NCBI GenBank assembly: GCA_024036415.1
Contig: JAMWET010000548.1
Coordinates: forward strand, 103,501-167,500
DNA: 64,000 nt
Direction: 5' to 3'
DNA from: Prochilodus magdalenae
Taxonomy: Eukaryota > Chordata > Actinopteri > Characiformes > Prochilodontidae
Shown: piece after piece, positions 1 through 12,200 of the stretch
Numbering within the stretch: the first letter of the stretch is position 1
Layout: the number at the start of each line of letters is the position of its first letter
Program-made: the position numbers and the translations under genes
The notes under the pieces: generated by a model
Told to the model about the DNA's origin: nothing
Databases searched by the model: none
Seen by the model: only the letters and a program-made list of their open reading frames with translations

Positions 1-152
1 GGACCTGGACATGACAAGGGAAAATTTCAGGATTTTTCTGATCGGATGCCCTGAATACTGACACTACTGCTGCAGCAGCTACAGCACATGCCGTTCTAAA
101 TGACTATGCGAGTCAAATCGTCCCCAACAGACACATGCAGAACCGTTTTTAC

Positions 153-233
153 CTCCAGTCGGGTTCTGTCCACGTCTCTAGGCAGCTTAGCGCGGCCACG
201 GCTGGTTACCATGAGCATTTCGTATGGATATAC
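153..233 (-). CDS. ablim1: ablim1 exon: start of villin headpiece
   Basis: 81 nt, phase 0 to 0. Encodes 27 residues beginning [14 protein letters not shown] and ending VDRTRLE, the N-terminal part of the headpiece (human ABLIM1 has [15 protein letters not shown] here). The acceptor is tttgaag and the donor is GAG|GTAAAA. The headpiece core with the actin-binding C-terminal helix must lie left of position 1. This is the last exon visible in the window. Confidence 0.95.
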
Positions 234-3200
234 CTTCAAAAGAGACACCTATAAGTCACGGACGTGCCGATTCCATGCAATAGTTTTGAGAGTCTGTGGT
301 GTCGATCTAGCCTAGGCTCAACCCAGATGAACTGATTTACTCAAGAGAAATTGTGCTGCCAGGAAAATGACTCTATAACCCTGCCAGAGCACCATGGCTA
401 TACTGAGCTGGTACGTGCCCCCTGGCTGCCTGAGGGAAGACACACAGGACAAGGTAAGCAGATGGACGGGGCAGTACTAGGGGTTCTGTGTTTGTACAGG
501 TGAAAGCTGTGAAGATGGAGGATGATGGCGAGAAGTGAACCCACTTTAATTCACAATCTGAAGACCACCAGTTAATCGATCCACTTTAGCTTCAGTATCT
601 TAACCGGCAACGATAGCATGCCAACCCCTGCAGTGCCCCACTTGTGTTCGTTTTTACTGGGTAAATTTCACTTAACATTGTGATTTTAACCCTATAGGTT
701 ATACAATGAGTATGAATGCTAGCATGCAAAATTAGCAACATGGTAGCTCAGCAACATTATCCTGAACTGAAAAGCATCATGGTGGTGTGTACAATGTCAG
801 CATTAAGCCATAAACAGTTTGGTTTTATGCCAAGCCAGTGGATCATGCCTTGGTGAACTTAGCTATCTGGTTTTCCAAATTTAAGGCTAACGGTAAAAAC
901 AGAAATGTGAGGTACGTGGAGTGCAGGAGTTGACTGTTAAGCTGGAATGTTAATGGAAAGCAGTGTTAGTGGCTTTAGATCAGAGAATGCAAATCTGCAT
1001 ATGGTAATGAGTTTATGGCCACTGAAGTGATGACCGCTTCCCTCTGAGGCAGATCCATCAGAATTTGATGAATGGCAGTTCTTTCTATTAGCTACACAAA
1101 GTGCAGTGATAATGGTTAGAGCGGTAGATACTTGCTTTTGGTTCCAACATATTAGGCATAGAAACTCCCCTGTCCATTCTGCTGACTGACCGATGGCCAT
1201 CCTGCAAGGGCTATGAACACAGAGCAAAGACACAGACAGTGCAAACGAACTGACCTCCCAAAAAATCACAAGAAGACAACCCTGTTTATACCAGCTACTC
1301 CACAGTAATCCACAATGGAGGACTGGTGACTTTAAGGGGTGAGTTTTAATGATCCATTTTTTAATTATCCATTTTAATGATCCATCATTGACAATCATTT
1401 TAGCATTTGAAGCAGTAAGAGAACATGGTTATACTTCCAAAACAACGCAGTGCTGGTACAGGCATTAGTCTAACAGTGGATTATGATGCTAGCTCATTCA
1501 AAACAGTAGTAATGTGAAGAGTGGAGAGGAAAAATGACAAAAATCCTTAGTGAATTAGAAGGTTAGCGGAAGTATGAAGGAGAAAATTAGCATTTGGCTA
1601 ACTTTCAGGGGAACATGCAGGTTCTGTAGCAACGGCTGCGTTCACGGACGAGGCTGGAAGGGCAGTGTAGAGGGAAAATCGGGTAAAATAAACTTAGGAC
1701 AATGCAAGTGAAGAAATCAAATATAACACATAGATGAAAGGTGAATGTGTATGCCACGGTCATCTGGTGATATGACACTTACCTGAAACTCTGTAAGCAA
1801 GGAAAAACAAGGCATAAGTAAAATCTCCAGTAAGCAAAATTCTAAAATCTGAAAATGTTTTAACTTATCAGAATTATTCATTATTAGGGGTGTAAAAATG
1901 CACTGATGCACTCTGATACATTGATCTATAGGTGGAAGTTCAACTACATCAGTTCCACTGTATTAGCATTTCAGCTTAAATAATTGTTTTAGAGTTATAC
2001 AAATATTGTAGTATGTTGTGTTGTATAGCAGTATACTGAAAATAGTAAGTACCCCTTAGCAGTTTGATAGGATTTGTAACTTCATATTATTTGCATGTTT
2101 TTCTTTGCCTCCCCTATAATATGCTATAATATTATATAATATTCCTGAACTACAATAACTGGCACTCATTAGGCAAAGACACCATACAACCTTTATCACT
2201 GCCCGTGGTGTCAACCAAGCCTGACAATTAGCCTAGTCACTGATCTTTAGGATTGTAATCAAGCTTGACCGTAAAAACCCAGATTTATGCCCCAGATTTA
2301 ATTATTCATTTAGTGACAGTGTATTTAGTAGAATTTCAAGGAATATGAAGGAAGTGAACTGACCTCGCATTCCGCCACACACGTCTACGTAACTGTTGTA
2401 CTGTGTAAAGTCAGTGGACTGAGGCTGTGGAAATGAAAAAAGGACAAGAAGACATTAAGTCACGTATGGTTAGGAAGAATGTGCAGGTGGACTGTATGTC
2501 CAATAACCACAACAGTGTTTACCCTACAGCCCATAGCTATACTGATCATTTGGAAAACCGACCAAAACATGGCACATAGTTTACACCTGGTCATTCTGTG
2601 ATTCTTCAGTTTACATCTGGAGACCAAACCACCTAAGAATGTATCTATGATGCATTCAAATCAGATCTCTCACACCGCTTCAGTAGCAAAATCCCCTCCC
2701 AGTACAGCCAAAACAGCTCCCAGTACAACCAAAACACAATTCAGTGCAACCAAAACAGCTTCCAGTACAGTCAAAACTCTGCCCAGTACAACCAAAACAG
2801 AATTCAGTGCAACCAAAATACCTCCCAGTACAGCAAAAACACCTTCCATTATAACCAAAGCATCTTGCAGTAAAACCAAAGCACACTGCAGTACAACCAA
2901 AACACCTCCCAGTACAACCAAAACACCTCCCAGTACAGCCAAAACACTTTCCATTATAACCAAAGCACCTTCCAGTAAAACCAAAGCACACTGCAGTACA
3001 ACCAAAACTCCTCCCAGTACAACCAAAACACCTCCCAGTACAGCCAAAACACTTTCCATTATAACCAAAGCACCTTCCAGTAAAACCAAAGTAAAACCAA
3101 AGTATATCACTGCTCACATATTTTATGTCTGCAAGGATTTTGGATTTCAGTCCAACCAGAGATGAATGTAGCATTTGACTGACAAGTGTAAATGCATGTA

Positions 3201-6200
3201 GCTACCAATAGTACCATCCAGGTTCTATTCACATTTTAGCCTGACATTCTTATGAAATCAACACAGCCTTGCACATTTTAGAGCTAAGATAAGATAAGAT
3301 AAGATAAGATAAACTGTGTAACTTATTTGAAATACTTTGGAGTATTAAAGGATAGGCTGCTTGCCTAGCTTACCCGATGCAGACCGTTTCGCCCATAGCC
3401 AGGTAGTGAGCCTGTATTGGAAGGCGAGTTTGGATCTGCAATTTCAACAACAAGTCAATATCAGGAAACCAGGAATGGAAGGATAGAGCATGGAGGTCCA
3501 ACATTAATGCTACTACTACTGAAGGTGGGGAAACAGGTTGTACCACTGAACTCTAACAGATATTTGAGTGTAAGGGCTGAGAAGTGGTAGGCACCTGCGC
3601 TCGCATGCCGCTGTGCAGACAGACTCCGTGCGTGACGTTCTCGAATCAGCTGTTTCTCCTTCTCCTCCTTCAGGATGAGCTTCCCAAGGCCAGACTGCAT
3701 CTGTAACACAGAGAGATACAGAGCTCATTCCGGTACTGGTTTGTGTGATGGTGGACATGCAGAGGCTCATGGGATGTGCCAGACTTGCAGTGAGAGACTT
3801 TTAACTGTGAATACGTCACTGTTTATCTGGGAGATGTGTACATGTGTGGCGTGCACTATTCTGCGCTGGGTTGTTGGGTAGTTGGTTCAGTGTGTGGTAA
3901 ACTTGCATTTTCCCCATATTAATTCTAAGCTTTTTCTTAAGTTATGTTGATCTTTTGATAACCTCTGGAAGGACGTGCCTCACTCTAAACAGGACAGGAC
4001 ACTGAGATATTTACGACAGGCAACAATGATATATGATGCAAAGTTGTATCTGTAGACTTCACTCCAGACTGCACTCTAGACTCTTATTTGGACTGCACTT
4101 TATACTGGACTCTGGACTTTTATCTGGACTGCTCTCTGGAATGCACTCTGAACTACACTCTGGACTACATTCTGGACTTCTCTCTGAAATTCTCTCTGGA
4201 CTGCTCTCTGGAATTCTCTCTGGACTACACTCTGGACTGCTCTCTTCGTTGCACTCTGGACATTTTTCTGGAATTCTCCCTGGACTGCACTCTGGACTGC
4301 ACTCTGGACTGCTCTGTTCACTGCACTCTGGACTTCTCTCTGGACTGCACTCTGGGCTGCTCTCTTCACTGCACTCTGGACTTCTCTCTGGACTGCACTC
4401 TAGACTTTTATCTGGACTGCACTCTGGACTTCTCTTTGGACTGCACTCTGGACTACATTGTATACTGTACTCTGGACTTCTTTCTGGAATTCTCTCTGGA
4501 CTGCACTCTGAACTTCTCTCTGGACTACATTGTATACTGTACTCTGGACTTCTTTCTGGACTTCTCTCTGGACTGCTCTCTTCACTGCACTCTGGACTTC
4601 TCTTTGGACTGCACTCTGGACTTTTATCTGGACTGCACTCTGGACTTCTCTCTGGACTGCTCTCTGGACTACACTGTATACTGTACTCTGGACTGCACTC
4701 TGGACTTCTTTCTGGACTGCTCTCTGGACTGCTCTCTGGACTGCACTCTGGACTGCTCTCTGGACTGAACTCTGGACTGCACTCTGGACTGCTCTCTGGA
4801 CTGCACTCTGGACTGCTCTCTGGACTGCACTCTGGACTGCTCTTTGGATTTCTCTCTAGACAGCACTCTGGACTGCACAGTGGACTGCTCTCTTCACTGC
4901 ACTCTGGACTTTTATCTGGACTGCACAGTGGACTGCTCTCTTCACTTCACTCTGGACTTTTATTTGGACTGCACAGTGGACTGCTCTCTTCACTGCACTC
5001 TGGACTTTTATCTGGACTGCACAGTGGACTGCTTTCTTCACTGCACTCTGGACTTTTATCTGGACTGCACAGTGGACTGCTCTCTTCACTTCACTCTGGA
5101 CTTTTATTTGGACTGCACAGTGGACTGCTTTCTTCACTTCACTCTGGACTTTTATTTGGACTGCACAGTGGACTGCTCTCTTCACTGCACTCTGGACTTT
5201 TATCTGGACTGCACACTGGACTTTGCAGCACTGAGCAGTAGTAAATAAGTTGTTACTGTTTAGCTGCAAGATGTGTACATGTGTTACAAACAAATGCTAC
5301 CCTTCTTTCCCAAGACATCTCGGTAGATTTGGAACAGCTCTATTAAAATTTGTCTAGTTTACTTTACCACATTCAGAAGTACATCTTTCCAGCTAACCAT
5401 TTAACCAATTGTTGAGCAATAGCAAGTCTGCAAACGTTCACCTTTCACCACCAAGCCCCATTTATTCAAATGCAGACAGTTAATTCAAATCTATGCACTA
5501 GGAAAACTTGAATATGTGTTGTTGAATGTGTTGAATATAAAACCTATATGGGTTGTCACCTTGATGAGATGTTCCTCTTGGAGTTGTCTGCGTTTCTGGA
5601 GTTCTTCTTCATCTTCCTCTTGGGATCTCCTTCTTCCATCAGACCCTGAAGCATTAATGCACAGGCCACACATGCTCACGTGCTCTCATTCTGCCATTAT
5701 GGATCTTAATGATCTCACAGAAGCCAGAGCAACAGACTACAACAGCGTCATGAGAAGAGAGGATGAAGACACCACAGCAGCCTGGCAGACAGCTAAGCAT
5801 GAAAGGACAATGGATGGTCAAACAATGTGCTCTGAAGGTGATGCAGCTACCAGTGCAGTAACTGGCACACATATCACTATATTGATGTAAAGTATTCAAA
5901 TTAAAATATGCCATCTAGAATCTTCTAGTACATTAAGGCAGCGGTCAGTGCACAATATGTCCCTACAGTGCACAGATAGAGAGATTAACAAAGCCATACC
6001 ATATATAGTAGATCAATTTCACCATCACCTTCATACTGCAGCAGGTTGGCTGATTATTTACCTTGTAGTTGAATAGATTTATAGCAGATCTGTACATCAC
6101 TTCCACATGCATCGAGTATATTATGACATAAGTTTGCCCTTCAGCTTAGTTGAAACTTTGCCCTCTGTCTCCACCCATGTGGATCAAGCCCTGCCCACTC

Positions 6201-9200
6201 ATTATCATGGTCACCTGTGTTTTCATTGCAACCCCCTTTGAGAAAGAGCACTTCTCCAGTGGATGACTAAGGCCCAATTCACCTTTGACATTAACACATG
6301 TCCTGTGTGAGCCAGTCTTAAATGGACAGAACTAGGTATGTGTCAATGTGGTACAAAGCCTTTTGGAGACACGTGGTGATCGGATCACTCAAACCACCCT
6401 TGTATAAACCCACCTAATACTTATAGCATAAATGCTACATTGTCTTGATGCATCTTCAACAGCAGTCACCTTAATCAGCTGTGTCATCACAGCAGAGGTG
6501 AAAACAGCAGCCTAGCTTCATTTTCCATCTTTTATATCAGCTGCTTACAAATCACAAGCCCTTTCATTTGGATAAATATGGACTTGTGTTAAATTTTTTT
6601 GTCTGACAACAATTGCACAAGAGACTGGCTCAGGGAATGTGGGTGCTAGCTTTTTTCTCCAGCCACTTAATATCACCCAAATCCCATGTTCTTGTTAAGC
6701 TTTACCATGAACTTTACATGTATAAACCTACAGCTCTGGAAATTAATAAGAGAGCACTCCAGTATCTTCCTAAATCAATAGCTTGGGTTCTAGCTTTACT
6801 GGCAGATACAGTGAGCATCTGGTTCATAAGAACAAGGTCCAGCAGCAAACACCCAGGACAACACCGCTACAGACTGGCAGAGGGCCAAACCACTCTCTAC
6901 TGACCATGATGAGCGCCACCCCATTCCAATGTACCTTAAACACCGTAAGATGACCTCAAGTGACCTACAGAGACTGGCGAGCGGTGGCTGGGGTGAAACG
7001 CACAGCGAGCATGGTTCTAAAAACAGGCTTCTGGAGGTCATTAGTGATTTTCTAAATAAACAGATCTAATACAATATCTGATCTGGAGTTTGGGAGACAT
7101 GTCTCCAGTAGTGTAGAGTAGAATTCTGGACCAACACAAACCCAGAACCTGTACAACTAGAGACACTGATCATATGGAGGCGGTCTCTTAATTTTTTCCA
7201 GAGCTGTTTTAAACTGAGCTCCATCCACAAAAGAACAATGCTTCAGGTGGGACGTTCATCCAGGGGTAAACAATCATGACTGCTAATGGATGCCGGTCTG
7301 TTCCCAGAGGTCTCAGCTTCATCCTCACCATCATTACAGGTGTGATCGCGAAGGCTGGGCTAACAGATGGGCTGACAGATGTGAAAGTGATGTACACATT
7401 TGAACGAAGCAAGTTTCCAGAAATATATGTTTTGCATTTTTAAATGTAATTATAATATATAAATATTATAATAAGGTACACTCACTGAAACAAAAGAATA
7501 GTTGCACCCAAAAGGAAGTGTGGGATTGAGTTAAAGGTTGGGTGGTTAATGTCTCTCAGTATGGTGTTGGGCCACCAGGTTTGCTACTGCAACATGCCAG
7601 ATGTTTTGGCATGGAGTTGTAGAGGTCCTAATGGTGTCCTGAGATGATCCATCCCATGCAGCTTGAATATTCCTACACAGTTCCTGCAGCTTGTGGGTGG
7701 AGGGGTGGAGGTGGAGGCCTTCTGGACATGTGACGCATGACTTCAAACCGTTCATCTTGGCACCGACCATGGTGCCTACACATATGGATTAACTGGTCGT
7801 CTCCACAAAGAGAATATTAGGACTCAACACTGCAGATGCTACTCTGAATTACTCCATGACAGTCTGGTACGACACCATTGCAGTCTTTGGCTATGTTGAC
7901 GTGGTGTTAGGAATAGTCGTTGTAGCGGTCTGAGTGAATGTAGTCCTGCATTGTGCGGCAATCTGCCTATGGAGGGCATCACGGCTCACTGAATGTCCAC
8001 AGTAATGGATGTTGGGTCAGTCAGGTACAGTAATAAGGCCCATCCTTGCTTATGTCACATGTCGGGCCGAGTGTCAAACTTTAATCATCTGCATGGCTCA
8101 CAATGTCAAACCTACCCACCAAGTTTCATTCCAGTCGGTTGGTTCCTTCTGGGTGCAGCTATATGTTCAACTATTCTTTTGAGCGTGAGTGTATGATTTC
8201 TTCACCGTATGGTGTAAAGGATGCCGACTGTTTGTGTTGGTTTCATAAAGAATACAGAATAAATTGAATACTAATAAAGAGCTTGAGGTATCCCTGACTC
8301 AGAGCTAATGAAAGGCTAATGGGTTCAACCAAAAGAGCGAAAGGAGTCAGCTAAGAAGAAAACCAGCACTTGCACAGTTCATAGCACTGATCCATCAGAA
8401 GCAGGCGAGAAAAGCAGGAGCTGAGAGGGATGGGTGCAGCTTCAAGTGACCCGGCGCAGGCGTACAGTACCTAGAGCGGCGCTGGCGGGCGGACATGGCC
8501 AGTAGTCTGTCTCTATCTTAGGTGCATCGTCTGGTCTGGGGGCGTACGCCGAAGGGAATTTGGCAGATTTGATGATGTCATCTGCAGACTTGCTTTGGGC
8601 TGTAAAGGCAGCCGAGTCTGGATTGGTAAAGCAGGGGTGCTGCACTAAAATAACAAGGCCTAAGCTACAAGTTAAGCCAGGCAAGGTTTCACAAGCTCCA
8701 CATAGTTTAAAACAGCCTCTATGTGGCAGGGGGATAAGGCCAGATCTACTATTAAGCTGGAACGCTAGTCCTAAATGTTATGAGTGCGAATTACAGTGTG
8801 GCTTAGGGGGGCTGGTAAAGTGGTAACCCCTGGCCAGGTGAAGTGAGGACAGTTTCTTTAGGGGACACGCTAACCAAAAGATTAACCATTGCTACGGCTG
8901 TAAACAAGCCTAATCATCGACTACAGTGAAGCTAAAACAGTCCTGAAACTGAGATTTTCTGGTTTAATGATCAGGTAAACCCCCTTCTGATGATGCAAGC
9001 TCACCAGACAAAAAATAAACCACTTGTAACTAAAACACACCTAACCACATACAATCTCCACAAGCACAACAAGTTTCTGGATGAGGCCACATCAATGTTC
9101 AGACACTCTGGCATCAAAGACTTGCACAGTTGGGCCAAATTTGGTGGATGCCTTCCCTGGCCCAATTCCAAGGAGAATTCCCTGTAGACTGGGATTTTAG

Positions 9201-12200
9201 CCCCTGCTAGTAGACCTGTATGATCGTACGCTTCCATACACCTGCAGATTCAGCTACTTCCTTCACACTATGGTCTTTGGCCACGCCCAAACACAGTCGC
9301 TCCTTTTAGCCAATCATTAACATCTACTTTGGAGCCATTTTCCACACACGGAACGAGACATTCCCTCCACTGTAGCACCTCTTTACAATCTATGGATCCC
9401 GTCACTCACACCCCGCACAGCTTTATAGCCCCATCATCCTCATGCAGCACCATCTGCAGGAACCTGAAGTTACTACCACCTTAAACACACAAGGTGATAA
9501 TGTTTTGTCCAGCAAGCTTATCCTGAAAATGGGAGGAACTGAAAACCTACTTAGGGGCAGATACATAAGGGGTTGGCCTGTTTGGACAGCTAACCTTTTT
9601 CCCATTCACCGATTAAGAGAGCTAACCTGCCTGCTAAAAAAAGCTAAACAGCACATCTGGATTTATTAGCATCTACATTAGACCTTTGCCAAACTACCGT
9701 TTCACTCGGGCTGTTTGGCACAATAACATACACAACCATCTTTTGGTTCTCAAAGTCTTTCCCAAAGCAGCTCTAGATAATGTAAAAGCTCTTTACCAAA
9801 GGCATTTCCTAGAAACGTACGTCCCGGTCAAAAATTATTTAAGAGCCTTTCATTTTGAGAGTGTGTTAAGCTTAGCTGAGTGTTCAGTCCACTGAATCAC
9901 AAGCTTCAACATGATCCTCTACGAGCACTGTGGGGAAGAAGGCTGACCCCCAAACCTCACTGTAAGATTCGCACTCTTTACTACAACGCTACTCGCATGC
10001 TGGTGTAGTTTGTAGGCAGTTGGATTGGATCAGCCAGCATTCAGCCATGCACATATCCTGCCTTTTATTTTCTCTCTCAATGCAAAGTGTCCTCGGGACC
10101 ATTTAACTACAACTCTCTACAGCAGCTTTATCAAATTAGTCTTCATATTGGACAGATTAATGTTTCATTACGATCCCAACTACAGATTGGTCGTATATGC
10201 CAATAAAATGAAGGCTGTAATGTTTAAAAAGTAGATTGAGGGCACTGAAGCCATAAGTGCCTGAAAATGTGCATCCATATGCAATTTTTTTAAATGCATT
10301 AAAATAATAGATGCATTTTCATCTAATAGACTTACCAAATATACATCGATTATATATTCATGTTAATGATTTATTATTTTATTTTCCTGAAACTAAACTA
10401 AAGTCATGTATGGAAAACACTGACACACAGTGCAGCCATAATGGAGTTAAATGGTACACTGATACACTCATGTGCAAAAGTTTGGATGCCTTTGGTCAAA
10501 TGACACGTTGACTTTTAAAGTTAACATCCTCATTTTAACATGCTGAAAGAAATAAAAAAAAATGGGGCCTGTGAAAAAGTTGTTGCACATTTTATGTTTT
10601 ATAGTGGTGCTTGTAAGGTTGTGAACCCTTTAGGATGTTCTATATTTCTGCATAAATATAACCGAACACTAGGGCTGCCCTCTAGAAGTCGACGATTGAA
10701 ATTGTCAGTTGGCGACCCTTTAAGTCGACTGAGACGCTTCAAGTCGACTGACAACAGTGACCTTTTTTTTCCCCCGTAAAACAGACTAAAGCTTACAAAA
10801 ATGCACAAGAACTGTAAGAATGTAAAAAGACATTTTAATAATTATTAAAGGGGGATAATAAATATATATGTAAGTTCTAGCTGGGCTGTGATGTTTCCTT
10901 GCTAAAAAATGTAATCCACGTGACGACGTGTGCTGGCGGTTCACCGCTGAAGGCAGGTAAGGCTGAGAAACACGGGTGGAGCGATGTCTCAGAGAAAGTC
11001 TGGAGGAGCTTTTGAAAAAGAGAATCCGAACAAATGAAACCGAATTCTGCTCGTCATTCAGTCAGACATCCAACACTGCTCCAAACGAGGGAGCTGACTT
11101 TCGTTTAGACGTAACGGCTGTTTGCGGTGAAGGAAAAACGGAGCGGAGACATTTGTTTTATTATAATTCCGTCATTTTAGAACCTGAATTACAGATATTT
11201 ATGTTTATTCCTCTACAGCTGAGATTATCTTTATTTAAGGATGAGTACAGTCACTTAATACGCCCGATAAACGAGAAATAATTATTTCAGCGCGGGGAAT
11301 ATAATAAACAGTTTCAGGTCTACCATTCTCCTTTTCATCTAATAATAATCGAAATATGGACTAATCTGGTTTTATTTAGCAGGTCATTATTTATAAGAGA
11401 TGAAAGACGAAGGGTCCTCCTACTGAAGAAGCTGTTAGAAGTGAAATTAAAAAGACTAGAAGCTATAAGCGCTAATGTTTAGCATAAATACGAGCTGCTG
11501 CCCGACGCTGTATCCTGTAATTAAATCAGGCTCCAGTTCAGATCGATCATCATAAGCCCCGCCTCTTTTAGTTCAGAAATATGTTCCTATGACTGCTGAC
11601 TCTCTAAATGAGGAGGATCAGATCTGAACCGTATGCAGGTTGATTTACTGATTACTAGATAATGTACATGGAGAAAAACACGTGAACGAATAGTCAAATC
11701 GTCGGCCAGGACGGGCGAATCCGATTCGACTGACAAAATTCTGAGTTGGGTACAGGCCTACCGAACACATAATCAGGTCTTCCTGTCCCAAAAATAGATA
11801 AAGAGAACCCAGTTCAACATGTGAGACAAGAATACTGGTCCAATATTACACATCTCTGAGTGGCCAAAGTATGTAAACCTCTTAAATTAGCAGCTGAAGG
11901 TGAAATTATATTTAGGCATTTTCAATCGATGGGACCACCAGGTGTGAGTGGGCAACCTGCTGTATTTAAAGAACAGGCATCTCTCAAAATCTGATCTTCA
12001 CAACACACATTTGTTGAAGTGCATCACGGCATAAACAATGAAGATTTATGAGGACCTCGGAAAACGAGGTTAAATAAAAAACATAAGACAGGAAAACACT
12101 GTATCCCAGCATAAGAACATTATTCCTGGTGGTGGTGGTAGAATCGTGGTTTTGCTTCACCTGGACCAAGATGGCTTGCCGTTTCAGAAGGAGCAATCAT

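Noticed and set aside
233..248. Alternative acceptor giving five extra codons (VSLLK) on the headpiece exon
   Set aside because: The preceding exon already ends in LEPK as in human, which joins directly to VYPYE at 233.
2647..3174. Open frames of 146-172 codons on both strands (PPSTTKT repeats)
   Set aside because: 21-bp minisatellite whose period is a multiple of three; lies between two ablim1 exons.
4033..5241. Open frame of 402 codons on the plus strand, Ser/Gly/Leu/His-rich
   Set aside because: Entirely a 12-bp tandem repeat inside an ablim1 intron; other frames of the same repeat are equally open.
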